DNA from: Helicobacter trogontum
Lineage (GTDB): Bacteria; Campylobacterota; Campylobacteria; Campylobacterales; Helicobacteraceae
Assembly: GCF_000765905.2 (NCBI RefSeq)
Contig: NZ_JRPL02000009.1
Coordinates: 1 to 64,000 of the forward strand
Direction of reading: 5' to 3'
Length of the DNA stretch: 64,000 nucleotides
Below the pieces are notes generated by a model that saw only the letters and a program-made list of their open reading frames with translations, had not been told where the DNA came from and made no database searches. Positions 1 through 9,530 of the stretch are shown here, piece by piece; the first letter of the stretch is position 1, and every line of letters starts with the position of its first letter. A program made the position numbers and the translations under genes.

Positions 1-1176
1 TGCTCTATCTATGACTTGAAGAGATTCTGCTACAAGAGCTTTATCAGATTCTAATCCAAGCTTTGTTTTTTCAATATTGTCATTGATGGCTCGTGCCATT
101 TCTCCAAGCTCATCACGAGTTGTAATATAGAGGGGTTTTGGTGCCATCTTTGTTTCGTGATTTAAAAATGCAAAAAATGTTAATAGGCTTTTCTTGATAG
201 TTTCAATTGGCTTAAGATAAAAATAGAGCACCACAAACAATATAATTACACTTATTATTGACATCAAAGCAACCAATATGCTTTGTAGTGTTGCCATATC
301 CCAAATTGGTTTTTGCAGTGCACTCAAGTCTTCGAGTGTGCATACAGAATATGTCTGCCCATGCATATTTGTGTGGCTACAGGTTGCCATTTTACGTTTT
401 GTCGTATTGTTGCTTACATAGTCAAAAACAATATTTTTATAGTTGCCTTGTTTCAAAGATTCTGCATAAAGGACTTTAAAGTTTGCATTTTCTTTTAACA
501 AAAGCTCTTTATCTGTGGCTGCAAAAGGTATCTGCGCAGTATCAAGGGCAAACACATTTACAGGAAGAACATCAAAAGATTCTTGCAATTGGTCTAACAT
601 AAGATCAAGTGAGAGCACACCAATAAACTTACCATCTTTATAAAGCGGATATGCAAAAGTAAAACATGGAAGATGAGTTAAAGCATCTTCATAAGCTGGG
701 CTAATATATACACCATTTTGTTGTTTAGCCTTAATATACCAATCACGTGTCCGAACATCATAATTATATGCTTTGCCATAGGAGTAGTAGTCAATTTTTT
801 CTTGATCTGATTCTGTATCACTGGCTACAAGTTCTCCATTTTCTCTGCCTACACCAGCACTAGTAAAATTGCCACCAATACGAAAGGAACGGAGCAAGGG
901 ACCTACATTTTCCATTATTGCTTCTTGTGTAGCTAACTTTTCATAAGGCATTTCTAAAATAATATTGCCAAATTCTTGTGCAGCCTTGAGATGCGTTATC
1001 ATAAAATTAGCAATAATTGTATCTGCTATTTTTACATTATTTATTTGCGTATGGGCGGTTAATTCTAGAGTGTTTCTACGGGTAACAATAAAGGTAATTA
1101 ATCCAATAATGAGTAGCGAAATTATCATTAACGTACCTACTAAACACGCAATTTTCGTTTTAATACTTGTTATCAT
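1..1176 (-). CDS. Methyl-accepting chemotaxis protein, 5' part (truncated by window edge)
   Basis: The open frame starts at an ATG at 1176 after an AAGGAGC ribosome site and runs off the left edge, giving 392 residues. An N-terminal membrane helix (about residues 8-30) is followed by a large periplasmic region, a second helix (about 295-320) and a HAMP-like end with TRDELGEMARAI. The periplasmic part looks like a double-Cache sensor: it has R-D-W-Y, a later YISPAYED, and GVLSLD near its end. This resembles the amino-acid-binding dCache motif of chemoreceptors, so an amino-acid ligand is possible but inferred. The methylation and CheA/CheW-binding hairpin lies outside the window. Membrane chemoreceptor identity is secure; the ligand is not. 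Confidence 0.88.
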   Translation of the reverse strand, partial: MITSIKTKIACLVGTLMIISLLIIGLITFIVTRRNTLELTAHTQINNVKIADTIIANFMITHLKAAQEFGNIILEMPYEKLATQEAIMENVGPLLRSFRIGGNFTSAGVGRENGELVASDTESDQEKIDYYSYGKAYNYDVRTRDWYIKAKQQNGVYISPAYEDALTHLPCFTFAYPLYKDGKFIGVLSLDLMLDQLQESFDVLPVNVFALDTAQIPFAATDKELLLKENANFKVLYAESLKQGNYKNIVFDYVSNNTTKRKMATCSHTNMHGQTYSVCTLEDLSALQKPIWDMATLQSILVALMSIISVIILFVVLYFYLKPIETIKKSLLTFFAFLNHETKMAPKPLYITTRDELGEMARAINDNIEKTKLGLESDKALVAESLQVIDRA

Positions 1177-1310
1177 AAATGCTCCTTAATGGTGTGCGGA
1201 ATAAATGTATGCGGCATACATGTAGATACTTTATGAGTCCTATGTAAGCGGATTAAGTAAGATTCACAAAGGATGAGTTTAGAATATATATTATAAAAAA
1301 CAATCAAGAT

Positions 1311-3209
1311 TTAATCATTGTCTTCTTTGCTTGGTATTTCCGTAGTTTCACTTAAATCTTTCGTCTTTTTGCCCCTTGCTTCAATAATGATTGGTGTGCC
1401 AAGAAAACCAAAAGTTTGACGCAGCGTATTGATAAGGTAACGTTTATAGCTAAAGTGCAGAGCATTTGGTCGATTCATAATAAGTGCAATTTTTGGTGGT
1501 TTAGAATCAAATTGTGTTGCATAATAGATTCTCACAATCTTACCATGATCGCTTGGTATTGGATGTTTTTTGAGGGCATTTTGTATGCATTCGTTAAGTT
1601 TTGCAGTTGGGATTCTAAAACTGAAGTGTTGATATACTTCTATAATTTTTTGTTTTAACTCTTTGATGTGTCTATGTGTTGTGCTTGATGCAGTAATAAT
1701 TGGAGCGTACTCCAAAAATTTAAACTTTCGCTTATAGACTTCAAGGCGGCTATCAAACTCCTTGCTACGTATATCCCACTTGTGAAATACTACAATAACA
1801 CCCAATCCGTTATTGCTCGCAACAGAGCTAATTTTTTCATCAAGCTCCACAAATTCTGTGCTGCAATCAAGCACAAGTAAGGCAATATCGCACTCTTGCA
1901 ACATTTTTTGTGTTCTATCAAGAGCATACTTTTCTATTCCTTCAATCTTACTACGTTTGCGAATACCTGCAGTATCGACGAATGTAAGTTTATAGCCATT
2001 ATACATAATATGCTCATCAACTGGATCAATAGTCGTGCCTGCGATGTCTGACACAAGAGAGCGGTTTGTATTTGTTAGTGCATTTAATAGCGAACTTTTA
2101 CCGACATTTGGTCGTCCAATAATACCTATTGCGATATTGTTGTCTTGCTTTGTGTTCTGAATATCTGTTGCATTGAGAACTTCCTCTAGAGATTCTTGAT
2201 GAAAATCTTTTGTGGAATCTAAATCTGACATTTCATGTTGATTGGCGTGGCTGTGATGCTTAAAATCTTTTGTTGTTTGAGTTGGCGAATCTATATTTTT
2301 ATCATCATCAAAAGTAAGTATGCTTTCTGTATCATCAAAGTAGTCTAAGAAATCAAGTGTTTTTATAGATTTTTTTACTTTTATTTTTTTAGAATCTATA
2401 AGCTCTTGTATCATGTCTTCAAGACTTGATAAAAGCTTTGTAATGCCTCGATTATGTGCGACAGAGATTGTTATGTAGGGCACACCAAATGACATAAAAT
2501 CATTTGTTTGTAATGCAATTTTGTCATTATCTACCTTATTGAGCACAAGCAAAAGTGGCTTTTGTTTGCTAAGTTCTCTAAAGATTCTAATATCTTCATC
2601 AGCTACAATGCTACTCCCATCAACCATATACAAAATGATATCACTTGTTGCAACCACTTTGTATGAGTGAAAGGCAATATGCTCTTTTAGTTGTGCTGCA
2701 ATTGCTGCTTGTTCTCTTTTATTGCTGCGATTGATACTGTGCAAATCGATTTTGTTTTGCTCAATTACTCGAGATTTCTTTGTGTGTTGTATTCGTGCAC
2801 TTTGTTTATAAAACTCTTTTAGCCTGTGCGCTAAAACTTCAAGCCCACCTGTATCAATGAGTGTAATATCAAAGTTATTTAGTCGCAAATCTCTCTTATT
2901 AATATCTCTTGTGCTGCCACTTATATGTGAGGTAATGGCAATATTTTTCTGATTTAATCTATTAAAAAGCGAACTTTTGCCGACATTTGGTCTACCCATG
3001 ATTGCCACGTTTGCAATCGGCTTTAGATCTATTTGCATAGGATCTTGTGTATTCTTTTTTTCAGTTTCTGTGTATTTTGTATATTGTTGTTTTGTGCGTG
3101 GCTTTTGTGTAAGAGTGTAGGAATCTTTTGTGTATTTTTTACCAAGCCCTAAGAGAGCAGTCTGATTTTTTTTATAATGTTTATTTTTATTACCTATATC
3201 TTCTTTCAT
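1311..3209 (-). CDS. der: Ribosome-assembly GTPase Der (EngA), enlarged
   Basis: Two tandem GTPase domains, each with the P-loop GRPNVGKSS (about residues 72-80 and 365-373), G3 motifs DTGG and DTAG, and G4 motifs NKVD and HKWD, followed by a C-terminal KH-like domain. This is the Der signature; Der acts in 50S subunit maturation. At 632 residues it is well above the usual 440-490. The excess is a basic N-terminal stretch of about 57 residues, an extra segment of about 45 residues after G3 of domain 1 (about 128-175), and a low-complexity acidic linker (about 273-357) between the domains. Translation could start at the internal ATG at 3038, just before the core domain; neither start has a strong ribosome site. 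Confidence 0.95.
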   Translation of the reverse strand: MKEDIGNKNKHYKKNQTALLGLGKKYTKDSYTLTQKPRTKQQYTKYTETEKKNTQDPMQIDLKPIANVAIMGRPNVGKSSLFNRLNQKNIAITSHISGSTRDINKRDLRLNNFDITLIDTGGLEVLAHRLKEFYKQSARIQHTKKSRVIEQNKIDLHSINRSNKREQAAIAAQLKEHIAFHSYKVVATSDIILYMVDGSSIVADEDIRIFRELSKQKPLLLVLNKVDNDKIALQTNDFMSFGVPYITISVAHNRGITKLLSSLEDMIQELIDSKKIKVKKSIKTLDFLDYFDDTESILTFDDDKNIDSPTQTTKDFKHHSHANQHEMSDLDSTKDFHQESLEEVLNATDIQNTKQDNNIAIGIIGRPNVGKSSLLNALTNTNRSLVSDIAGTTIDPVDEHIMYNGYKLTFVDTAGIRKRSKIEGIEKYALDRTQKMLQECDIALLVLDCSTEFVELDEKISSVASNNGLGVIVVFHKWDIRSKEFDSRLEVYKRKFKFLEYAPIITASSTTHRHIKELKQKIIEVYQHFSFRIPTAKLNECIQNALKKHPIPSDHGKIVRIYYATQFDSKPPKIALIMNRPNALHFSYKRYLINTLRQTFGFLGTPIIIEARGKKTKDLSETTEIPSKEDND

Positions 3210-3290
3210 GTTAATAATCTTAGTTGTGGAGTTTGTGTGGGTAGCCCCAAGATTGGGACTACATTTGGTTATTAATAAGGTGTTATCAGA

Positions 3291-3836
3291 TTAGAAATGA
3301 AGACCCAATGTAACACCTATTCTGTGCATATCTACTTCAAAGCTATTTAGCACTTTTGGTTTTTGCCAAGAAGCATCAACACCAATTGCTAAAGGAAGAA
3401 CCGGGATCTTAAATTTCAAACCATAATTTAACGCCCAAGTATCTGCTATCGTTTCATTTGTGAATTGAGAATACGCAACACCTACGTAAGGAGTGATGTA
3501 GAAAAATTCAAGCCCTACTACCGCACCATACTGAATATTATTATTTCTATCACCACCGCTAATTATTGTATTAACCAAGTTGTTTGTAGTGAAGCCGGTA
3601 ATATTTTCCCATTTCACAAAAGGTGCGATGCGGAATGAGCCAGGTTTCAACCATAATCTTCCATATGCACCATAAGTGAGATTTGTATCATCGCCAATTT
3701 TTCCGCTTTTTAGCACATCAATGCTAGTTCCTACGATACCGCCAACTTCTGGTGATATAAATGGTAGTGCCTGTGCACTACCTGCCATAAGTACGCTTGC
3801 TAAAACTGCTGTTTTTACGTATTTTCCGATCTTCAT
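3291..3836 (-). CDS. Small outer-membrane beta-barrel protein
   Basis: A 181-residue protein with a clear signal peptide (basic start, hydrophobic core, cleavage near AQA-LP at about residue 23). The mature part alternates polar and aromatic residues and ends in a terminal Phe (GLHF), as outer-membrane barrels do. It is about the size of an eight-stranded barrel. I do not recognise a named family; Helicobacter genomes carry many such proteins. A good ribosome site (AAAGGAC) precedes the ATG at 3836, and a TATAAT box lies about 70 bp upstream. It is separated from der by about 80 bp and is probably monocistronic. Confidence 0.75.
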   Translation of the reverse strand: MKIGKYVKTAVLASVLMAGSAQALPFISPEVGGIVGTSIDVLKSGKIGDDTNLTYGAYGRLWLKPGSFRIAPFVKWENITGFTTNNLVNTIISGGDRNNNIQYGAVVGLEFFYITPYVGVAYSQFTNETIADTWALNYGLKFKIPVLPLAIGVDASWQKPKVLNSFEVDMHRIGVTLGLHF

Positions 3837-4173
3837 CGTTTTGTCCTTTCAACATTGTGTAAAATTCATTCAACACTTAACTTTGAATGCACAAGTGCAC
3901 GAATTATACAACCATATCGTATCATTAAAGCAAATGTAAAGTAAATGTCAAAAAGTGCTAGTCTCAACAATGTGTATCTGTTTGTATGCTTTATAGGTTA
4001 AAAAGCATTGAAAATGCTAAAAATCTGAAATTGTATTAATAGGTATTTAGGGTAGTATGCTGTAACATCTTATCATATTTCATATGTTATTTTTTATGTA
4101 ATTTATCATATTTAATAATCTTTATGATAGAAACTAAATCTCAAAATAATTAATATTTTAGGAAGGGTAAGTG
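3837..4173. other. Divergent intergenic region, OMP gene / pldA
   Basis: About 330 bp without a credible gene between divergently transcribed OMP and phospholipase genes. It holds the OMP promoter and start-site palindrome and, at 4160-4167, the AGGAAGGG ribosome site of pldA. The rest is very AT-rich. Confidence 0.6.
3888..3908 (-). promoter_or_regulatory. Promoter of the small OMP gene with a palindrome at the start site
   Basis: On the minus strand a TATAAT box occupies 3908-3903 upstream of the OMP gene. Immediately downstream, at about the expected transcription start, is the inverted repeat TGCAC-AA-GTGCA (3888-3899). No TTGACA lies at the right distance, which is normal for Helicobacter sigma80 promoters. 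The repeat could be an operator; that is inference. Confidence 0.5.
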
Positions 4174-5373
4174 ATGAGAAATATGGTGTTTTATATTGTT
4201 TTTTTTGCTGCTTACGTATCAACCACCTTAAATGCAAAGGCAGATTTTAAGCAAAATCTAGATTCTAATGCAACAACTTGTTGTGTCGCATACAATGAAG
4301 CATCTCAAATGAATTTTGGCAAAAAAAAATTCTTTACTATTGCTAAAAATGATAAGAATATAGATCTTAATAGTTGGTCTTTTGAGCAATACAAAACGCA
4401 TAATGCAGATTCTAAAAAGGAGTCAAATCAAGATGTTTTAGCCTCAAAAAATATTCAGAGTAATAACGATTTAGATCCCACAAACACAAAGCAAAATACT
4501 GACATCAAAACAGAAAAGACTACTGAATACCCGCTTTTACATAAAGAGTCAAAGGATGAATTATTTGGCACAATTAGCACCGCAGAAGTTCCTGATGCAA
4601 TTCCAGCACCGCTAACCACAAAGGCTCTTTTAAGTGTTGAAGATTGGCGTGATACCTACTTTATGTATATCTATAACTTTAGTCCTATGGAAAATCCAAA
4701 CTATATACCAAATGAACTTAAGGGACAAATAAGTTTTAGAGTTCCTATCGTGAGAAATATTTTTAAAAGTGGGGGAATCTTTTATTTTGCTTTTACAGAT
4801 ACTTTCTTTTTTCAAGTGTTTAATGAGGCAGCAAGCTCACCTGTTAGAGACAATGACTTTCAACCAGAATTTCTCTTTACCTATCCTATGAATGTAACAT
4901 TTTGGGGTGGCACACTTACAGAACTTACAACTGGTTGGAGACACATTAGTAATGGTGAGATAAATATAGAGCATGGTGGAGTAACTGATAAAAGTCGGGG
5001 TAGCGATCGATGGATTTTTAAGGGAAGATGGACAACAAAGCATTGGGGTGTTGATATGGAGATGTTTTTTCCTGCAAGATTCTATCCAGAAAATCCATTT
5101 ATATATAAATACTTGGGAAGCCTTGATGTAAAAATCTTTATGCGTTACAACAAGCATTTGGCCGATGCAACCATAACAGGTTTGTTGAGAGTTCTTCAAC
5201 CTGGAGAAAGGCTTAATAAAAGGATACATGGTGGTTTAAGACTAAGTTATACCTATAAGCTTAATCCATATTATGGTATTTATATGCAATATTTTATTGG
5301 CTATGGTGATTATCTTTATGAGTATGATAGATTGGGACATAGGATAGGCATTGGTGTGCGTTTTATAAGATAA
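4174..5373 (+). CDS. pldA: Outer-membrane phospholipase A (PldA/OMPLA family)
   Basis: Calcium-dependent outer-membrane phospholipase A family. The start is placed at ATG 4174, six bases after AGGAAGGG, rather than the GTG at 4171. A signal peptide (cleavage near residue 22) is followed by a low-complexity segment rich in Asn, Asp, Lys and Ser (about 25-130) absent from E. coli OMPLA, then the barrel with YNFSPMENPNYIPNE and FNEAASSPVRDNDFQPE. The active-site region GWRHISNG supplies His (about 257) and Ser (about 259). In the following SRGSDR segment the position matching catalytic Asn156 of E. coli (SRSWNR) appears to be Asp. The C-terminus ends in repeated aromatic strands. An A9 tract lies early in the coding sequence (4321-4329). 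Confidence 0.92.
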   Translation: MRNMVFYIVFFAAYVSTTLNAKADFKQNLDSNATTCCVAYNEASQMNFGKKKFFTIAKNDKNIDLNSWSFEQYKTHNADSKKESNQDVLASKNIQSNNDLDPTNTKQNTDIKTEKTTEYPLLHKESKDELFGTISTAEVPDAIPAPLTTKALLSVEDWRDTYFMYIYNFSPMENPNYIPNELKGQISFRVPIVRNIFKSGGIFYFAFTDTFFFQVFNEAASSPVRDNDFQPEFLFTYPMNVTFWGGTLTELTTGWRHISNGEINIEHGGVTDKSRGSDRWIFKGRWTTKHWGVDMEMFFPARFYPENPFIYKYLGSLDVKIFMRYNKHLADATITGLLRVLQPGERLNKRIHGGLRLSYTYKLNPYYGIYMQYFIGYGDYLYEYDRLGHRIGIGVRFIR

Positions 5374-5444
5374 ATAGTAGTGTGGAGTTATGGCTTAGTT
5401 TCTAAAATATGTTAAGATTAGAGAAAGAACAATAAGGGTAAAAT

Positions 5445-6098
5445 ATGCAAATATCACTTGATACATTTATTATTTCTGATACACATTTTGGGCATAAACA
5501 TGTGCTTGTAAAAGAGCCTTTGAGGGCGATTACACTCAATAATACACACTATAAAACGTTTGATGATTTGAGCCTGAGTTGGTGGAATGAAGTAGTTGGA
5601 GAGAGTGATAGTGTGCTGCATTTGGGCGATCTATACTTTGGTGATGGTGATAGTGTGCTATCAAAACTCAATGGTGAAAAAATGCTTATTGTAGGCAACA
5701 ATGATATAGGAAAATATCAAAAGCTAAGAGATTGGCGTGTAGTTAAAAAAATTAAATTCAAAATTCCAGAAAAAGATATGCTCAAAAAAGCAATGAAAAA
5801 AAAATGGGGCGATGAACTAAAGAATCCTTATGCAACGGGCTTAATCGTTGATGTCAATAATGTGCGTGTCATGTTTAGCCATTTTCCCGTTGGAGAGAGA
5901 AAGAAAAATGATAAATACCATAAAGCACGTGATATTATTGACTATGCCTATCATCTAGCAAAATGCGAAGTTAATATCCATGGGCATATACATTCAAGAA
6001 ATAGTGTCCAAGATTATTGCATTAATGCCAGCACGGAAAGATTGTCATTTCGTCCAAAAAAATTACGCGATATTCTTGCTTCATGGGCACATGTTTAA
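5445..6098 (+). CDS. Calcineurin-like metallophosphoesterase
   Basis: A 217-residue protein with the metallophosphoesterase motifs in order: SDTHFGH (D-x-H) at residues 10-16, HLGDLYFG (GD), GNND, FSHFP and HGHIH near residue 180. These coordinate two metal ions in the calcineurin-like fold. Single-domain bacterial members hydrolyse varied phosphodiesters or nucleotides, so the substrate cannot be named. It follows pldA by about 70 bp on the same strand and may share its transcript. An A9 tract (5796-5804) encodes part of a lysine cluster. Confidence 0.85.
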   Translation: MQISLDTFIISDTHFGHKHVLVKEPLRAITLNNTHYKTFDDLSLSWWNEVVGESDSVLHLGDLYFGDGDSVLSKLNGEKMLIVGNNDIGKYQKLRDWRVVKKIKFKIPEKDMLKKAMKKKWGDELKNPYATGLIVDVNNVRVMFSHFPVGERKKNDKYHKARDIIDYAYHLAKCEVNIHGHIHSRNSVQDYCINASTERLSFRPKKLRDILASWAHV

Positions 6099-6407
6099 TC
6101 TCTTGCTGCATGGAATCTTATATATCTTTTTCATAATTCTATTAAACTGCAAATAAGCTTTCAAATTTCAACATCTTTAAGCCTCATATCCATCTAAGTT
6201 AGAATTAAGATGTCATACTCGTTGTATTAGACTTTTCTAAATGACAAAGTGTGCTACCTAAGTCTTTTTTAATCATGTGAGACATGAGACTTTAATATAA
6301 TAAATATAAGCTCATAGATTCTTATACGAATCGCAGTAAAATTGCAGGGCTAGGATATGGTTGTAGAATCTAGACATTTTAATTCTTATCTATAAGCAAC
6401 ATAAATC
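6099..6407. other. Convergent intergenic region without a gene
   Basis: About 300 bp between the convergent phosphoesterase and azlC genes. AzlD, the usual partner of AzlC, would be expected here (downstream of azlC on the minus strand), but I find no open frame resembling it. Confidence 0.6.
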
Positions 6408-7157
6408 TTATATGCATCTCTTTTGAATATAGTGTCTAATGGCAAGTAATACGCATACAATCATAACTAAAGCATAAGAGAGAAAATGCTCTTTGTCCAA
6501 TATAAAGCAAAACAGAGTGCTAAAAATACCAACAGCAATAGGTATTCTATTGTCCTTCACACGCATATTTTCATACAGAAGAACACAAAAAGTTGCAACT
6601 ACAATGAAGTCAAGCCCCTGTATATCACGGATAAAACCAATTTTATTGCCAAGTATAGTCCCACACACGCAACCAATAATCCAATAGCAATGATTAAGTA
6701 AGGAGATATAAAACATTACTTTTTGATTATAAATTTGTTGCATAGAATCTAATGCAACTTTTCCTTGCATGCTTTTTTGTTCTCTAAGGTTAAGTATTGC
6801 AAAGGTTTCATCTGTCACGCTGAATATAAGATACCATTTACGCCAACCACCCAAGCTATATCGCCTAAGACAAGCTATGGCATAAAAGAATTGACGTGCA
6901 TTTACACTCAAGGTAATTAAAGCAATGCTTACAAAGCCAACCCCACCAGCAAGCCATGCTACTGCAAGATATTGTAATGCTCCAGCATAAATAATAATAG
7001 AGATAAAAAGACTAATCCATGGACTATAACCAGCGTTTGCCATCATAATACCAAATACACCACCCATTAACAGATAGGTTGCCATAATAGGAAGGCTATA
7101 TGGAAAAGCCTCTTTTAATGCCTTAGTTTCATTGTAAGACAATATCATTCCTTTCAC
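6408..7157 (-). CDS. azlC: AzlC family branched-chain amino acid export permease
   Basis: A 249-residue integral membrane protein with several hydrophobic segments and the AzlC-type N-terminus (AFPYSLPIMATYLLMGGVFG) and the NARQFFYA motif. With AzlD it forms a two-component exporter of branched-chain amino acids. The start at 7157 is GTG; AAAGGA follows it, so initiation at the TTG at 7142 is an alternative. No azlD is found downstream. The family assignment is good; whether it works alone is unknown. Confidence 0.85.
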   Translation of the reverse strand: MKGMILSYNETKALKEAFPYSLPIMATYLLMGGVFGIMMANAGYSPWISLFISIIIYAGALQYLAVAWLAGGVGFVSIALITLSVNARQFFYAIACLRRYSLGGWRKWYLIFSVTDETFAILNLREQKSMQGKVALDSMQQIYNQKVMFYISLLNHCYWIIGCVCGTILGNKIGFIRDIQGLDFIVVATFCVLLYENMRVKDNRIPIAVGIFSTLFCFILDKEHFLSYALVMIVCVLLAIRHYIQKRCI

Positions 7158-7656
7158 GTATCATAAAGTAGATACAAAAATATATGCAATAATACAACAA
7201 ATCATAGCCTTATAGTCAAACTTAAAAACCATTGTTAGGACAAAAATATATTGTCTTGTGCATTGCAAACTCTATGGCTAATTCTAAGCTTCATTTGGCT
7301 TTCTATATTCTCTTTGCTTCACATAAAAAAGATGTGAATCTATATTGATAAGAGCCAAGCATTGTTGGGTTGTGTATCGCAAGACCCAACATAATAATAG
7401 TATGATATGGAAGCAACTTGCTATTCAAAAGACTAAAGACAAATATTATCTAAATGCATTTAGAGACTACTTTTGCCATCTTGTCTCAACAATCTTGCAA
7501 CCTCTAAACGGCTTGATGTCAAAATTTATTTTTACACCTATCTAAATAGGTTTGTGCTAAAAACCTATCTTTTATCATTTTGTTAATACTAGGATTAGTT
7601 TTAAGATTGGCAATCTTTGCAATCTAATTCTTATTTCAATGGCACTACTTTAGTAT
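7158..7656. other. Intergenic region with two stem-loops
   Basis: No convincing gene in about 500 bp. Two inverted repeats are visible: TGTTGGGT (7363-7370) with ACCCAACA (7384-7391), and ACCTAT-CTAA-ATAGGT (7536-7551). Neither is followed by a clear T-run. They could belong to a small RNA or to processing or termination signals. Confidence 0.4.
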
Positions 7657-9009
7657 TTATTGAACATATTGCTCTAATTCCTGACCGCTATAAAAGATAT
7701 AATTTGCCTTCTGAATCTCATAGTTATTTAATGCTTGAATAAAGGTAGATTCTGCATCATATTTTGTGCTTAAAGCCTGTAAATATTCTGTAAAAGTAAC
7801 CAAGTTTGCATCATATCGTTTTTTCATGTTGTCATATGAAAGATTAGCAGATATAAGACTTGCCTTTGCACTCTTTATTTGGTTCTGTGCTACTTCAATA
7901 GCTTTTCTGTATAGCTCTTCATCTTTTTTTTGCTCATTTTTTTTGTAAGCAAGATTTTTTTCCGTTGCGAGTTGGGCTAGACGGAAAGATTGTTTTTGCA
8001 TACTTTGTCCAATTTTTGCAAATAGACCATAACTCACCACAACGCTTAGTGTGTTTTGATGATCAGCAAACTGCATAAGAAAGCTTGGTGGCAGTCCACC
8101 ATTCATTAAACTCTTTGCAAAATCTGGAATCTGAATGTTATATGTATAACTATCTTGAATGTTTAATACAGGGAAGTAATGTAGTTGTTTGTTTAAATAT
8201 TTTTGTGCTTGCACTTGATATTCAAGCGATTTGATATCATCCCTATCTTGGAGTTTGAAGCTTGGAGATTCTATATTTACTCTTTTAAGAGATTCTATCT
8301 TTGTATTTGTAAGATACTCAAGCATAAGTTTGCTTTGTTCTAGAGCAAGTTTTGCATCATCAATTTGATATTGCGTTAATGCTGCTTGTGACTTGAGTGA
8401 CTCTAGATCCGCAATTGTTTTTAAACCTTGATTGTAAAGTTTTTGCACTCTATCCACATCTGAATTTATTTGTTCTAACTTTTGCTTTAACGTCAGAAGC
8501 TTTGATTCGTTACTGAAGTAGGTATAGTATTGTTGCACTACCTGCAAATAAATGTTTTGTTTTGTATATTTGCTATCATAATTTGCCTTTATTGCAGTTG
8601 CACCCTTTTCTTTAATTGCATTATAATCAGCATAATCAATCTTCATATTAAATGCAAGTTGTGCATTCTGTGTGGTATAGCTTATTGGCACACTTGCACT
8701 TGAGTGGTTAAAATTATATCTTGCATCAAGCGTTGGGATTAGTGCCATGATTTGCACCAAATGATCTTTATCTGCCTGTTTAGCAAGTAAATCTTGTGCT
8801 TGTAACGCATAGTTATTATTTGCACTATTTAATAGTTCTTTGAGTGTTAAACCATCAGAATTGCTGCGTAAAATATTCTCCAAACGCAAACTAATCCCAT
8901 TCTCCTGTGTATTATTTTGTGGCGTTGCAGTAAATGTGTTGTCCCCAAAAGGCTTTGCATGTATGCATGCAAATATACAGCAAAGACTCATTGCAATTTT
9001 TTTAATCAC
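7657..9009 (-). CDS. TolC-family outer-membrane efflux protein
   Basis: Outer-membrane factor of a type I or RND efflux system. The start is set at GTG 9009, which follows AAGGAG at good spacing and opens a signal peptide (IKKIAMSLCCIFACIHA); the longer frame to 9042 lacks this. Long alpha-helical repeats with the family pattern, for example KLYNQGLKTIADLESLKSQ (residues about 185-205) and a second related half near the C-terminus, predict the trans-periplasmic helical barrel. No membrane-fusion or pump gene is adjacent, so the inner-membrane partner is encoded elsewhere. Confidence 0.88.
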   Translation of the reverse strand: MIKKIAMSLCCIFACIHAKPFGDNTFTATPQNNTQENGISLRLENILRSNSDGLTLKELLNSANNNYALQAQDLLAKQADKDHLVQIMALIPTLDARYNFNHSSASVPISYTTQNAQLAFNMKIDYADYNAIKEKGATAIKANYDSKYTKQNIYLQVVQQYYTYFSNESKLLTLKQKLEQINSDVDRVQKLYNQGLKTIADLESLKSQAALTQYQIDDAKLALEQSKLMLEYLTNTKIESLKRVNIESPSFKLQDRDDIKSLEYQVQAQKYLNKQLHYFPVLNIQDSYTYNIQIPDFAKSLMNGGLPPSFLMQFADHQNTLSVVVSYGLFAKIGQSMQKQSFRLAQLATEKNLAYKKNEQKKDEELYRKAIEVAQNQIKSAKASLISANLSYDNMKKRYDANLVTFTEYLQALSTKYDAESTFIQALNNYEIQKANYIFYSGQELEQYVQ

Positions 9010-9510
9010 ACAAACTCCTTTTAAAATTATTTGCATACGCAATTAAAATCCATATTTTATTCTCTCAAGGTAAATAAGTTTGTTATATAACTTTGTTTTA
9101 GATGTAATGCTATGTTAGTTTTACACAATTAAACACATTGCCTCGTTGTTGAATTGTGCTTTACAAAAACTATATTGATTATGGCGTTAGGGTTAAAGCG
9201 ATAATATAAGAGTTGTATGAGGCAATATATTTAGGTTTGTATCCAATTAAGATAGAAAAATTATTAAGTGTATTATAAATATGAATAGGTTGCCCAATGT
9301 ATGTATAATAGCAGAGTAGTTGGTGTATATAAATAATATGCAAATGCGAGTAAGAAAGTTGAATTTATATATGAGTGATTGTTGAGAGATATTTGTTTGT
9401 ATGATGATGAGGATTATAAAGGTAATTTAAGTTTTAGAACTTATATGGGATATATAATTTTAGGTTTATGGGCAACATGTAGAAAAATATATAATTTAAG
9501 AATATTTTGC
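9010..9510. other. Intergenic region upstream of tmRNA
   Basis: About 500 bp of AT-rich sequence with no supportable gene. A possible reading frame at 9379-9564 runs into the tmRNA and is rejected. The region must contain the divergent promoters for the TolC-type gene and for ssrA. Confidence 0.5.
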
Positions 9511-9516
9511 TATAAT
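9511..9516 (+). promoter_or_regulatory. -10 box of the tmRNA gene
   Basis: A perfect TATAAT in the context TTTTGCTATAATTGC lies 14 bp upstream of the mature tmRNA 5' end. An upstream TGC resembles an extended -10 element. There is no obvious -35, as is typical for Helicobacter. Confidence 0.75.
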
Positions 9517-9530
9517 TGCAGTCTGCATTT

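Noticed and set aside
4837-5229. Minus-strand frame of 130 codons inside pldA
   Set aside because: Overlaps the catalytic region of PldA; no independent evidence of coding.
7345-7545. 66-codon plus-strand frame
   Set aside because: It spans one of two stem-loops and ends in the other; no ribosome site and no family resemblance.
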